From Litorihabitans aurantiacus (GTDB lineage: Bacteria; Actinomycetota; Actinomycetes; Actinomycetales; Beutenbergiaceae): a stretch of DNA of 64,000 bases. The DNA lies in contig NZ_BSUM01000001.1 in the NCBI RefSeq assembly GCF_030161595.1, positions 3,224,001-3,288,000 of the forward strand. Reading direction: 5' to 3'. Below are positions 51,077 to 61,169 of this stretch, in pieces. Position 1 is the first letter of the stretch; every line of letters begins with the position of its first letter. The notes under the pieces are model-generated. The model did no database searches. It was not told the origin of the DNA and was given only the letters and a program-made list of their open reading frames with translations. The position numbers and the translations under genes are program-made.

Positions 51077-51967
51077 TCAGGCCTTGACGGCGCCGGCGGT
51101 CATGCCGCTGACGAACTGTCGCTGGAAGAACAGGAACAGGACGAGGACGGGCACGCTCCCGAGCACACTCATCGCCATCATCTCGCTCCACTGGAACGAG
51201 TGCTCGCCCATGAGGAGCTGGATCCCGACCGGCACGGTGCGGTTGGACCGGCTCTGCGTCAGCGTCAGCGCGAACAGGAACTCGTTCCACGCGACCATGA
51301 ACGTGTAGGCGCCCACCGAGACGATCCCGGGGCGCGCGGCCGGCACGAGCACCTGCCACAGCGCGCGGAGCGAGCTTCCGCCGTCGACCTTGACGGCCTC
51401 GTCCAGCTCCTTCGGGATCGTGTTGAAGTAACCGGTCATCATGAGGATCGCGTAGGGGATCGTCGCGACCATGTAGGTGAGGATCAGCGCCCACAGGGTG
51501 TCGTACAGCTTCAGCCACACCACGAGCCCGAAGTACGGGATCAGCAGCGTGATCGGCGGCACGGCCTGCACCGAGATCACCACGGTGTTCACCAGGCTCT
51601 TCAGCGGGAACTGGAACCGGCTCAGCGCGTAGCCGGCCATGATCCCGGCGAACAGCGTGAGGGCGACGACGGTCAGCGCCACCGTGTAGCTGTTGGTGAA
51701 GAACCGCAGCTTCTCGGGGTTGGTGAGGATCCCGGTGTACGCGTTCAGCGTGAACGTGTCCGGCAGGAACGTGGGCGGGTACTGGAAGATCTCGGTGTTC
51801 GGCTTGATGGAGCTCAGCAGCATCCACAGCGCCGGGAACCCGGCGAACAGGGCGCCCAGCGAGAGCCCGATCCACAGCCCGACCTTCTGGGCGGCCTTGG
51901 ACCGGCGCCCGGTCGAGGGCCGGCCCGTGGTCGCGGAACGGCCGCGCGACGTCGCGATGGCAGTCAT
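51077..51967 (-). CDS. Carbohydrate ABC transporter permease, MalG type
   Basis: This 296-residue inner-membrane protein has six segments and the EAA loop ELDEAVKVDGGSSLRALWQVLVPAARPG near residue 195. A basic Ser/Arg-rich N-terminus precedes the first helix. It starts 1 bp after the partner permease stop and belongs to the sugar importer. Confidence 0.93.
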   Translation of the reverse strand: MTAIATSRGRSATTGRPSTGRRSKAAQKVGLWIGLSLGALFAGFPALWMLLSSIKPNTEIFQYPPTFLPDTFTLNAYTGILTNPEKLRFFTNSYTVALTVVALTLFAGIMAGYALSRFQFPLKSLVNTVVISVQAVPPITLLIPYFGLVVWLKLYDTLWALILTYMVATIPYAILMMTGYFNTIPKELDEAVKVDGGSSLRALWQVLVPAARPGIVSVGAYTFMVAWNEFLFALTLTQSRSNRTVPVGIQLLMGEHSFQWSEMMAMSVLGSVPVLVLFLFFQRQFVSGMTAGAVKA

Positions 51968-51968
51968 G

Positions 51969-52934
51969 TCAGTCCCTCGCCTTCTGGTGGCGCACGTAGA
52001 ACAGGGCGACGATCGCCGAGATCAGGAAGAGGATCACGCCGCTGGCGGACGCGAGCGCGAACTGCCGCTTCGAGAACGCCAGGTTGTAGGTGTATGTGGC
52101 GATGGTCTCGGTGGCGTTCAACGGCCCACCGCCCGTCGCCAGGAAGATGATCGGGAACTGCTGCAGGTTCCAGATGAAGTCGAGCATCGCCATCGCCAGG
52201 ATGATCGGCGTGAGCTGCGGGATCGTGATGCTGAAGAACTTCGCGCGCCACCCCGCGCCGTCGATCGCCGCGGCCTCGTACAGGTCGCTCGGGATCCCCT
52301 GCAGGCCGGCGAGCAGGCTGATCATGAAGAACGGGTAGCCGGCCCACACGTTGATGAAGATGACCGAGCCGAGCGCGAGGTCGGGGTTGGAGAACCACTC
52401 GACCTTGGTGCTGATGAGGTTCAGCGTCTCCAGCACGTAGTTGATGACGCCGTTGGGGTTGAGCAGCAGCTGCCACAGGATCACCACGATCGAGGCGGTG
52501 AACACCCACGGCAGGATGTAGATGACGCGGAACAGCGAGGCGGCGAGCCGGGGGAGCAGCCCGCTGTTGAGCATCATCGCGAACGCGAGGCCCAGCAGCA
52601 GGTGCAGCGCCACCGAGGTGACGGTGAAGACCCCCGTCTGACCCAGCGCCTTGCGGAAGATCGGGTCGCCCAGCAGCGTCGCGTAGTTCTCGAGGCCGAC
52701 GAACTCCGGGTCGCGCACCATGATCACGTTCGAGAGCGTCGAGTACGTGAACACCATGACGACCGGCACGGCCATCATGACGAGCATGACCAGCAGCGTC
52801 GGGGACATGTAGCCGTAGGCCGTGAGGCTGGTCCGCCACCACCGGCGTGTGCGCGGGCCGGTGCGGGGGCGCTCCGGGCCCGGCGTCGGCAGCGGGTTCG
52901 GGGCGGGGATGGGTCGAGTTGTCGTCGCTGACAT
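51969..52934 (-). CDS. Carbohydrate ABC transporter permease, MalF/UgpA type
   Basis: This 321-residue inner-membrane protein has six segments and the EAA loop YEAAAIDGAGWRAKFFSITIPQLTPII near residue 230. The N-terminal 30 residues are polar and Pro/Arg-rich. It lies 101 bp after the binding-protein gene and directly before the MalG-type partner. Confidence 0.93.
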   Translation of the reverse strand: MSATTTRPIPAPNPLPTPGPERPRTGPRTRRWWRTSLTAYGYMSPTLLVMLVMMAVPVVMVFTYSTLSNVIMVRDPEFVGLENYATLLGDPIFRKALGQTGVFTVTSVALHLLLGLAFAMMLNSGLLPRLAASLFRVIYILPWVFTASIVVILWQLLLNPNGVINYVLETLNLISTKVEWFSNPDLALGSVIFINVWAGYPFFMISLLAGLQGIPSDLYEAAAIDGAGWRAKFFSITIPQLTPIILAMAMLDFIWNLQQFPIIFLATGGGPLNATETIATYTYNLAFSKRQFALASASGVILFLISAIVALFYVRHQKARD

Positions 52935-53035
52935 CGTTCTTCCGCTGGTCGGACGGATCGGCGGGCGCCGATCGGGGGTGGAGACCGGTGGGTGCGGGCG
53001 GCAAGGGGATCGCCCGCACCCACCGGCGTCAGGGG

Positions 53036-54307
53036 CTACCCGTCGAGGACGCCCGACCAGTACGTCTGCAGCGACGCCTGGGTCTCGGGCACGTCCGCCT
53101 CACCCTGGAGGAGTCGGACGAGGTTCTCGTTCAGGTTGCGGTTCAGGTCCAGCGCGAGCGGGAGGCCCTCGAGCTCGGTGACGAACTCGCTGCTGGAGTA
53201 GACGTCGAACGCGAGCTGGTAGAGCTCGTCGCCCTCGACGAAGCCGGGCACCGAGTTCACGTTGCCGGGGAACCCGGTGGCCTCACCGGCAAGCTCGGAG
53301 TTCACGTCCTCGCTCAGCAGCCACTGGATGAGCTGCCACGCCTCGGCCTTGTGCTCGCTGTTCTCGGCGATGCCGAGGCCCCAGCTCGCACCCGCGATGC
53401 CCGAGGACTCACCCTCGCGCGCCGGCACCGAGCCGATCGAGAAGTTGAGGTCCGGGTTGGCCTCGCGGATGCCGGAGATGTGCGCCAGCGAGCCGATCAT
53501 GAACGCGTTGCGGCCGGCCGTGAACTCCTCGACCTTCTGCTGCTCCTGCTGGGTGAACGCGCCGGGGGTGACGTACCCGCCGTCGTACTGGCCCTGGAGG
53601 AACTCGAGCCAGTCCGCGACCTCGGGCGTCTCGAAGTTCGCCTGGCGGTCCTTCAGCATCCGGTCGCCGGAGGCCCACAGCCACGACTGCGAGTCGAAGC
53701 CGGCCGGGGACTGCACGTTGATCGGCAGCGACCAGGCGTAGACGTTGCTGTTCGGGTCGGTCACCGCGGCGGCGGCCGTGTCGAACTCGTCCCACGTGGT
53801 CGGCAGCTCGTCGATACCGGCGTCGTTGAGCAGGTCGACGTTGTAGTACATCGGGTAGGCGAAGTTGAGCGCGCGGACCATGTAGGTCACGCCGTCGATC
53901 TGGTCGTTGCTGACGAGCTCGGCGGGGTCGAAGTCCGCGTCCTCCATCAGCGCGCTCAGGTCGGTGATCGCGCCCTGGTCCTGCAGGTCGTAGACGCTCG
54001 CGCCGTTGATGGCGACGATGTCGGCCAGCGTGCCGGTCGCGGCGGCCGAGGTCTGCAGGTCCACCGTGGCGGAGTACGGGTTCGAGATCAGGTTGACCTC
54101 GATCCCCGGGTGCTCCTCCTCGAACCGGTCCATGAGATCGCGCATGACGCCCTCGCTCAGCTCGACCTCCCACCACTGGCTGAAGTCCAGCGTGACGGTT
54201 CCACCGGCGTCGCCGGAACCGGAACCGGAGTCGCCTGACGAGCATCCGGCGAGCACGAGAGCGGCAGCGGTGCCGGCCGTGACGAGCGCAGCGAGTCTGC
54301 GGTGCAT
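53036..54307 (-). CDS. Extracellular sugar-binding lipoprotein (family 1)
   Basis: This 423-residue receptor has a signal peptide with lipobox LAGC near residue 21, a Ser/Gly linker, and the family 1 pattern LDFSQWWEVELSEGVMRDLMDRFEEEHPGIEVNLI. Further stretches (VNGAS-type INGASVYDL, SWGLGIAENSEHKAEAWQLIQWLL) fit sugar-binding proteins. ATG 54307 follows AGAGGAGA. It is the first gene of the importer operon, after the DeoR regulator. Confidence 0.92.
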   Translation of the reverse strand: MHRRLAALVTAGTAAALVLAGCSSGDSGSGSGDAGGTVTLDFSQWWEVELSEGVMRDLMDRFEEEHPGIEVNLISNPYSATVDLQTSAAATGTLADIVAINGASVYDLQDQGAITDLSALMEDADFDPAELVSNDQIDGVTYMVRALNFAYPMYYNVDLLNDAGIDELPTTWDEFDTAAAAVTDPNSNVYAWSLPINVQSPAGFDSQSWLWASGDRMLKDRQANFETPEVADWLEFLQGQYDGGYVTPGAFTQQEQQKVEEFTAGRNAFMIGSLAHISGIREANPDLNFSIGSVPAREGESSGIAGASWGLGIAENSEHKAEAWQLIQWLLSEDVNSELAGEATGFPGNVNSVPGFVEGDELYQLAFDVYSSSEFVTELEGLPLALDLNRNLNENLVRLLQGEADVPETQASLQTYWSGVLDG

Positions 54308-54395
54308 CGGGTTCTCCTCTTTGAGATGGGGCGGGCCACCCCAGGAAGGTTGTTCGAAGGAACGTCCCCACGAACGTGGCCGAGTGCGACAGTAC

Positions 54396-54439
54396 CCGAA
54401 GGTATTCGGAAGCGCCAGTCTTTGTTACCGATTCGAATC
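54396..54439. promoter_or_regulatory. Inverted repeats upstream of the sugar importer
   Basis: CCGAA-GGTA-TTCGG (54396-54409) and the palindrome GATTCGAATC (54430-54439) lie about 90-130 bp before the binding-protein start. Either could be the site of the DeoR repressor. No -10 is assigned with confidence. Confidence 0.45.
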
Positions 54440-54552
54440 CCGACGCCGATCCATCGTCCCGCGCAGGGGTCGGCGGCGTCTCAGGGTCGCCTCGGGATCG
54501 GCTGAAGGTGTCCGCACGAGGCGGCCCTCGCCGTCGTGCCCAGGGGGTTCGC

Positions 54553-55308
54553 TCAGGCGAGGATGAGCTCGACGCCGCTCGCGCGGATCGCGTCCTGCGT
54601 GCTGGCGGGCATGCCCTCGTCGCTGACCACGGTGTCGAAGCGCGAGACGTTGACGACCTTGTGCCGGTCGAGCGTGAACCACTTGGCGGAGTCGGCCAGG
54701 AGCACGCGTCTCCGGGACGCGCCGATGAGCGTGCGCTTGGACTCGGCGATGTCGAGGGAGCCCTCCACGACGTCGTGGTCCGCATCCATCCCGCCCGCAC
54801 CGACGAACGCGACGTGCGCGATCTCGCCCTCGAGCCCCTGCTGGCGCGGGGAGCCGACGGTCGCGGCGATGTGCGGCACGAGGCGGCCGCCCAGCAGGCG
54901 CACCTGGATGCCGGCCACCTCCATGAGGGCGAGGCCGACGTTGACGCCGGGAGTGAGGACCACGAGGTCCTGGAACGCCGGCAGGTGGCGGGCGAGGGCG
55001 AAGATCGTGGTCCCGGAGTCGAGGATCACGGTGGTGTGGTCGGAGACGAGCGAGGCGGCCGCGGCGCCGATGCGCTGCTTCGCCTCGACGTTCTGGCTCG
55101 AGCGGACGTCGAAGCCCATCAGCGGTGTCTCGGACATCGTGACGCCGCCGTGCACCCGCGCCACGCGGCCCTGCTTCTCGAGCACCTCGAAATCGGTGCG
55201 GATGGTGACCTCGGAGACGCGGAGCTCGTCGGCGAGCTCGCGCGTGCGCGCCGTGCCGCGCTCGAACACGGCGGTCATGATCGCTTCACGTCGTTGGGAT
55301 GCGTGCAT
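54553..55308 (-). CDS. DeoR family transcriptional regulator
   Basis: This 251-residue repressor has the DeoR winged helix at residues 3-57 (SQRREAIMTAVFERGTARTRELADELRVSEVTIRTDFEVLEKQG, with the R-x-H-GG motif ARVHGG) and a C-terminal sugar-phosphate-sensing domain with DSGTTIFALARHL and FVGAGGMDADHDVVE. It precedes the sugar importer on the same strand and probably controls it, the aldolases and the kinase. Effector: likely a phosphorylated sugar. Confidence 0.92.
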   Translation of the reverse strand: MHASQRREAIMTAVFERGTARTRELADELRVSEVTIRTDFEVLEKQGRVARVHGGVTMSETPLMGFDVRSSQNVEAKQRIGAAAASLVSDHTTVILDSGTTIFALARHLPAFQDLVVLTPGVNVGLALMEVAGIQVRLLGGRLVPHIAATVGSPRQQGLEGEIAHVAFVGAGGMDADHDVVEGSLDIAESKRTLIGASRRRVLLADSAKWFTLDRHKVVNVSRFDTVVSDEGMPASTQDAIRASGVELILA

Positions 55309-55367
55309 CCTCGGAGATTACACGGGAACGCAAGCAAGCGAAGGGCGATCGCAAGTTCCGCTTCCGA

Positions 55368-56173
55368 TCACGACGGCGCGTCCCCCACCGCGGCGTCGAT
55401 CGTCGCGGTCGACGAGGTGATGACGCCGATCGTCCGTTCGAGCCAGTCCCGCGCTGCCGCGACGTCGGGTAGCACGAGGATGTCGCCGTCGACGGCGGTC
55501 TCCCGCCGCGCGGCGTCGTAGGTGGCGTCCAGCTCGTCGTCGAGTGCAACGGAAGTGGCGGCCAGGGCTGTCTCCGGCGCCAGTCGAAGGTGCGCTCACA
55601 CAGGTCGCGCAGACGCGGGAGGTCGGGGTCGGCGCGCCACAGCAGCTGCAGGTCGACCAGGTCGTGGGCTCGCTCGTAGGCGGGGTCGGTCACCGCGTGC
55701 AGCTTCTGCGCGATCTGGTGCTCGAGATGCACCAGCTCGACGGGCCGGAGGTCGCCGAACCCGAAGCGTGCGCAGAACGCGACGAGCTCGTGGTCGATCT
55801 CGCTCCTCGTGTGGGCGTGCGGGTCGATCTCGGGATCCGACAAGCTCGACGTCGAGCCCTCCCCATGCGCGACCCAGGAACTCCAGGGACACGCGGTAGG
55901 GATGCATGAGGTACTCCGGTCGGGTCAGCCCCGGGTCGTGGAGCCTGACGGCCCGCACGGACGCGGTGAAGGCGACGCGGTCGGGCGCGTCGGGGTCGCG
56001 ACGCAGCTGGCCATGCCGCCCTTCACCGCGACGCCGTCGGGCAGCATCTGGGACACCACGAGCGTGCACAGCATCACGCGCGCACGTGCCACGGGAAGAC
56101 CCATCGCTCCCGCTACCTGTGCGAGGCGGTCCTCCAGCTGCGTCACGTTGAGTGGTGGAGATGCCGTGGTCAT
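55368..56173 (-). pseudogene. AbiEii-type nucleotidyltransferase toxin, three frame breaks
   Basis: Parts of the AbiEii family are present: NVTQLEDRLAQVAGAMGLP and VAVKGGMA (motif near residues 45-52), then the family continues in a second frame (RRDPDAPDRVAFTASVRAVRL), a third (IDHELVAFCARFGFGDLRPVELVHLEHQIAQKLHA) and a fourth (ETALAATSVALDDELDATYD). Breaks are near 56019, 55846 and 55577; none is in a run of five, and one needs a base removed. Unlike other split genes here this looks like true decay. It overlaps the antitoxin (ATGA). Confidence 0.75.
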
Positions 56174-56702
56174 GCCGGACCTCCGGGCCGCGCAGCGGCG
56201 GGATGCTCGTCGATCAGCGCCCGCCTCAGCGCCTGGCCGACCAGGGCCTCCCAGCGGTCCGGCGGCATTCGGCCCCGCACGTCCAGGAGCGCGCGCCGGA
56301 CGGTCGTGGCCGCCACTCCCTGGTACCGGGTCACGTCCCCCGCCGGCACGTCGGTCCGGTGGGTCAGCTCCATCCAGGTCGGCAGCGTCCGCCGGACGCG
56401 GCGGCGGGTGCCGACGCGCACTTTCGGGGGTTGAGCTGGCCGAGTCCGAGGAGGTCGAGCACCGACTCGTCCTGGAGGAATGCGCCGTCGCCCGCGAGCG
56501 CGACGGCGACGGCCGGTTGCGTCGCAGCGGTCCGCGGTACGTCCCGGTGGGAGTAGACGCCCTGACCGTGTGCCTGCAGAGCCCCTCGGGCGGCGAGCTT
56601 GCGCAGCTCCACGGCGGGAACGCCGGCGTCGTCCGCCTCGGCGATGGTGACCACCCCGTGGTGACCGGCAGCGATCTCCCAGAGGTCCGTGCGATAGGTC
56701 AT
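56170..56702 (-). pseudogene. AbiEi-type antitoxin, frameshifted
   Basis: The N-terminal winged helix (DLWEIAAGHHGVVTIAEADDAGVPAVELRKL, residues 6-37) is in frame and followed by HGQGVYSHRDVPRT. The C-terminal part (LTHRTDVPAGDVTRYQGVAATTVRRALLDVRG) is in another frame. One base added to GGGGG at 56426-56430 gives NPPKVRVGTRRR and 177 residues. ATG 56702 follows AGGAGGTG. A 22-bp perfect palindrome is upstream. It pairs with the decayed AbiEii gene. Confidence 0.8.
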
Positions 56703-56723
56703 GGGCCCACCTCCTGAGCCAGA

Positions 56724-56745
56724 AGCGTACCGATATCGGTACGCT
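56724..56745 (-). promoter_or_regulatory. Perfect 22-bp palindrome in the AbiEi promoter
   Basis: The palindrome (each half is AGCGTACCGAT or its complement) contains TACGCT, a likely -10 of the antitoxin transcript, so a bound dimer would block transcription. AbiEi-type proteins autoregulate by binding inverted repeats. Confidence 0.65.
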
Positions 56746-56760
56746 CCTGCCCTGACGGGT

Positions 56761-58133
56761 TCACCCCACCGCGGCGTCGATCGTCGCCTCCGAGTCGACC
56801 GCCACCCGGGTGTCGCCGGGCATCGCCTCGGCGCCCGGCCACCAGCCGGCCGCGTCCCCGGCCATCGCGGCGCACCCGCGCGTGGCCGCCTCCGTGACGG
56901 TCGAGACCGCCAGCGGCCGCGGGCCGAGCGCCACCTTCGCGTGCCGCCAGCGGCGCGAGCGCAGGCCGCCGCCGGTCAGCACCGTCTCGCCGGTCGCCCC
57001 CGCGACGGCGCGCGCGAGCTCCCCGCCCCGGTTGGCGAGCAGCACGTACGCGTCCATCAGGTCACCCCACGCCGCGGCGTCGCGCGGGCCGAGCACGGCG
57101 TGCCCGTCCTGCAGGGCCGCGAGGTCCGCGGCGCCGAAGCGGGGCGCGTCGGTGGGCGGGGCCGCACCGTCGTCGAGCGCCTGCCGGTCGAGGTCGGCAC
57201 CGTCGAGGAACGTGCGCATCGCCAGGCCGGGGCGCATCCGCTCCCACACGGCCAGCAGCGCGCCGTCGGGCGGCCAGACCTCGAAGGTGAGGTCGGCGTC
57301 GCGCTCGAGGTGGGCGACGAGCTGCGCGCGCGTGAGCGTCGCGCCGGAGGGGAGCGCGGCGATGATCGCCTCGCCCGTCCCCATCGAGTCGAAGACCTCG
57401 CCCGTGCGCACGCCCGACCCCACCGCGGCGACCGGGTGGTCGTGCCCGGCGATCACCACCGGTGCGCCCTCGGCGAGCCCGAGCGCCCGCGCGAGATCAC
57501 CCGTGGCCGGGGCGGCGTACCCGGGCTCGCGGACCGGGGCGAGCGAGACGTGGCCGAGGCCCGCCGCGACCCACACCTCCGCCAGGTAGCGGTGCTCGAG
57601 CGGGTCCCAGACCCCGCTGGTGGTGGCGAGCCCGGCCTCCTGCCACGCCTGCCCCGTGAGCTGGTAGGCGAGCGCGCCGCAGAGACCGACGAACTGCCCC
57701 GGGGGCACGCGGCCGGTGCGGGCGTGCAGGTGGGCGAGCTTGGCGACCGTCGAGGTGGTGCGCAGGTGCCGGCCGGTGAGGTCGCGCAGGGCGGTGGCGC
57801 CCCAGCGGCTCTCGAGCTCGGCGACGACCTCGGCCCCGCGGTCGTCGTACCAGGCCGGGAAGTCCAGGGGGTGAGCCCCTCGGGGGTGACGATCGTGCCG
57901 ACCTCGCCCATCGACGTCGTGCCGAGCGCGGCGATCGGGCCGGCGTCGAGGGCGGCGACGACGTCGAGCGCCGTCGCGAGCAGGTCGAGCACGGGGAAGT
58001 CGTCCCCGCCGGGGCTGCGGCGCACCGGCGTCGCCGCGGCCTCCAGCGCGACCATCTCCCCGGCGGCGTCGTAGGCCGCGGCCTTGATCCGCGAGCTGCC
58101 GAAGTCGACCCCCACGATGACCGGCGTTCCCAT
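56761..58133 (-). pseudogene. FGGY family carbohydrate kinase, frameshifted
   Basis: The N-terminal part (VIVGVDFGSSRIKAAAYDAAGEM, GTTSMGEVGTIV) and the rest (AWYDDRGAEVVAELESRWG, SMGTGEAIIAAL, TVLTGGGLRSRRWRHAKV) are in two frames. A base added to GGGGG (57867-57871) restores GLTPLDFPAWYDDRG and a 457-residue kinase of normal length. ATG 58133 follows GAGGGAGAAG. It is divergent from a class II aldolase; kinase and aldolase would act in sequence on the imported sugar. Specific sugar undecided. Confidence 0.85.
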
Positions 58134-58254
58134 GTCTTCTCCCTCGAAGCGCAATCAAATGAAGCCTGCTGGGTTTCGTTCTGCTATCGTAGCGTGCCAG
58201 TGGGACACCGTAGCCCCGCTCGACGAAGCCGTCCGGAACCGAAAGGCCACCACG

Positions 58255-59256
58255 ATGACACTGTGCACCCTGCGGGAAGTGCTCGACCACGCCCGCGCCG
58301 GCGGATACGGGGTGGGCGCCTTCAACGTCACCGACATCGAGCAGGTCGAGGCGGTGCTCGACGCCGCGGCGTCCACGAGCTCGCCCGTCATCGTGCAGAC
58401 GATCGCCGGCGCCTCGGCCTTCGCCTCCGACGAGCTCTACTGGGACCTGCTGCTGCGCACGGTCGACCACTACCCGCAGGTGCCGGTCGTGGTGCACCTC
58501 GACCACGGGCCCGACGCCGAGACGTGCAAGCGGGCGATCGACGCCGGCTTCTCCAGCGTGATGATCGACGGCAGCCTCGACCCCGTCACCCACCAGCCCA
58601 CCAGCTTCGAGGCGAACGTGGCCGTGACGAAGGAGGTCGTGGCCTACGCCCGCGAGCGCGGCGTCTCGGTCGAGGCCGAGCTCGGGACCATCGGCGGCTC
58701 GAAGGACGGCGCCACGCACGCCGAGATCGTCCTTGCCGACCCCGACGAGGCCGCGCGGTTCGTGGCGGAGACCGACGTCGACGCGCTCGCCGTCGCCATC
58801 GGCACCTCGCACGGCGCCTACAAGTTCACGAGCCCACCCGACGGGACCGTGCTGCGCATGGACCTCATCGAGACCATCGCCGGGCTCATCCCCGACACCC
58901 ACCTGGTGATGCACGGCTCGTCGTCCCTGCCCGCCGACCTGCGCGAGATCATCAACGCGCACGGCGGCGGCCTGCCCGAGTCCTGGGGCGTGCCCGAGGA
59001 CGAGAAGGCGCGCTCCACGAAGCTCGGCGTCACGAAGATCAACCAGGGCATGGACTCGCACATGGCCTACGCCGCCGCGATGCGCGTGGCGCTCGCGGCC
59101 GACCCGCTGGCCGCCGACCCTGCCCCCGCCGCGAAGGCCGGCCGCGCGGCGATGTCCGCGATGGTGGCCGAGCGGATGGCCGTCTTCGGTCAGGCCGGCC
59201 GCGCCGACTACACGCCGACGCCGCTGCGCGAGACGGCGGCGCTCAGCCTCGCCTGA
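58255..59256 (+). CDS. Class II aldolase (fructose/tagatose-bisphosphate type)
   Basis: This 333-residue enzyme has the class II aldolase sites: VVVHLDHGPDAETCKRAI near residue 80 (zinc ligand), EAELGTIGGSKDG, AIGTSHGAYKF, LVMHGSSSLP (second zinc His) and VTKINQGMDSHMAY. ATG 58255 follows GAAAGG. It is longer than the other aldolase in this region (307 residues) and is divergent from the kinase, so the two aldolases probably handle different substrates or conditions. Confidence 0.92.
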   Translation: MTLCTLREVLDHARAGGYGVGAFNVTDIEQVEAVLDAAASTSSPVIVQTIAGASAFASDELYWDLLLRTVDHYPQVPVVVHLDHGPDAETCKRAIDAGFSSVMIDGSLDPVTHQPTSFEANVAVTKEVVAYARERGVSVEAELGTIGGSKDGATHAEIVLADPDEAARFVAETDVDALAVAIGTSHGAYKFTSPPDGTVLRMDLIETIAGLIPDTHLVMHGSSSLPADLREIINAHGGGLPESWGVPEDEKARSTKLGVTKINQGMDSHMAYAAAMRVALAADPLAADPAPAAKAGRAAMSAMVAERMAVFGQAGRADYTPTPLRETAALSLA

Positions 59257-59301
59257 CGGGGCGGGCGGCGCGCAGGGCGTCACAGTCGGTACGGGCCGAC
59301 G

Positions 59302-59969
59302 TCACCCGCTCCGCCGCGCCGCCCACACCATCCCCTGCTCGACCACCCGCGAGACCCAGGGGTCGCCGAGCGTCTCCACCGTGTGCCCCAGGGTGCACGC
59401 GAACACGCGGCCGGCGCCCCACCGCCGGGTCCACACCGCCGGCACGGTGACCGGCTCGTGCCACGCGGCACCCTCGCGCACGGCGTGCGTCGTCGTCGCC
59501 AGCACGTCGCAGCCGGCGTCGGTCTGGACCCAGTACTGCTCGGTCGTCAGCCGCACGGCGGGGGCGACGCCGTCGAGCACCGGATGGTCGGCGCGCCCCG
59601 CCACCACGCGGACCTCGTGCTCGATCAGGTCGTCCGGGTGCGCCACGAACTGACCGCCCACGACGTGGTGGTAGTCGGTGGCGTCGCGGAACGCGTCGAG
59701 CAGCCCCCGTGCCAGCCGGCCAGCCCGGTACCCGCCTCGACCGCGCGGCGCAGCCCGGTGAGCTCGTCCGCCAGGATCTCGCCCTTCGTCCAGGACTGGA
59801 CCACGAGGTCAATCCCGTCCATGACGTCGGAGTCGGCGTACACCTCGAGGGCGTCCTCGACGGCCACGTCGAAGCCCGCCTCGCGCAGGCGGGGGATGAA
59901 CAGGTCGGTGGTGCCGACGGGGTCGTGCCCGTCCCAGCCACCACGAACCACCAGCGCGCGTCGTTGCAC
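59302..59969 (-). pseudogene. ThuA-like domain protein, frameshifted
   Basis: The first half (RALVVRGGWDGHDPVGTTDLFIPRLREAGFDV, VVQSWTKGEILADELTGL) and second half (HHVVGGQFVAHPDD, EQYWVQTDAGCDVLATTTH, VFACTLGHTVETLGDPWV) are in two frames. A base added at the five-C run 59704-59708 gives LAGWHGGLLDAFRDATDYHH and 222 residues. GTG 59969 follows AGGAGG. ThuA domains have a glutamine-amidotransferase-like fold and are linked to sugar use. It follows the ROK regulator with almost no gap. Confidence 0.82.
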
Positions 59970-59970
59970 G

Positions 59971-61169
59971 TCATGCCTCCTTGCTGAGAATGAGGCCCTC
60001 CACGGCCTCCGGTGAGAGGAACCTGTCGATCACGAGGGTCGCGGCGCCGACGATGCCCGCGCTGCTGCCGGCGCGCGCCGTCTCGATCTGCAGCCGCGCC
60101 GTCGCCAGCGGCATGCACCGCTGGTAGACCACCTCGCGGATGCCCGCGATGAGCTGGTCCCCGGCGAGGGCGAGGTGGCCGCCCACCACGATCCGTGCGG
60201 GGTTGAGGAGGTTGACGGCGCTCGCGAGCGCGAGCCCGATGTCACGTCCCGCCTGCCGCACGTGGGCGTTCGCCTGCACGTCGCCGACCCGCACGCGCGC
60301 GACGACGTCGTCCGTGGTGACGCTCGTGCCCGACTCGGCGCTCAGGTGCGCCGCGATCGAGGTCAGCGACGCCACGGCCTCGAGGCAGCCGTCGTTGCCG
60401 CAGCGGCAGCGCACGTCCTGCTTGCCGGGCAGCGAGAGGTGGCCGATGTCCCCGGCGGCACCCTGCGCGCCGCGCCGCAGCTCGCCGTCCATGAGGATGC
60501 CCGCGCCGATGCCCGTGGCGACCTTGACGAACAGGAGCTCGCGCTCGTCGGGGTAGATCGTGCGCTGCTCGCCGAGCGCGATGATGTTGGCGTCGTTGTC
60601 GACGGCGACCGGCACCCCCAGCCGCGCGGCCAGGATGCTCGGGACGTCGACGTCGTTCCAGCCGGGCATGATCGGCGGGTTCACGGGGCGACCGGTCGTG
60701 TGGTCGACCGGCCCCGGCAGCCCGATGCCCACCCCCGCGAGGTCGAGGGCGGTCCGCCCGGCCCGGGCGAGCAGCGCCTGCGCCGTGTCCGCGACCCACG
60801 CCAGCACCGGCTCGGGTCCGTCCGCGATCGCCACGAGCTCGTCGAGCTCCACGAGCAGCCGGCCCGCGAGGTCCGTCAGCCCGATCCGGGCGCGCGTCGC
60901 GCCGAGGTCGACGCCGAGCACCACCCGGGCGCTCGGCTCGAACGCGAAGGTGGCGGGCGGGCGGCCGCCCGTGCTGCTGGCCTCACCCGTCGGCACCAGC
61001 ACCCCGATGCGGCACAGCGCGTCGATGCGCGCGGCAACGGTGGAGCGGGAGTGCCCGGTCTCCGCCATCAGCCAGGCCCGCGTGCGGGGGTGCCGTCGCG
61101 AAAGAGCTGGAACGTCTCCCCGGCGCCCGTGGGCCTGGTCGGGAACTTCCTCAGTCCGTCCATGAGCAC
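59971..61169 (-). pseudogene. ROK family regulator, frameshifted near the N-terminus
   Basis: The winged helix (TRAWLMAETGHSRSTVAARIDALCRIGVLV) and the ROK sugar-kinase-like domain (VVLGVDLGATRARIGLTDLAG, GVGIGLPGPVDHTTGRPV, VDNDANIIALGEQ, the zinc motif CRCGNDGCLEAVAS) are in one frame. The first 30 residues from GTG 61169 (after AGGAGG) are in another. A base added at GGGGG (61086-61090) gives FRDGTPRTRAWLMAE and 399 residues. It probably represses the ThuA gene and the divergent secreted dehydrogenase. Confidence 0.87.
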
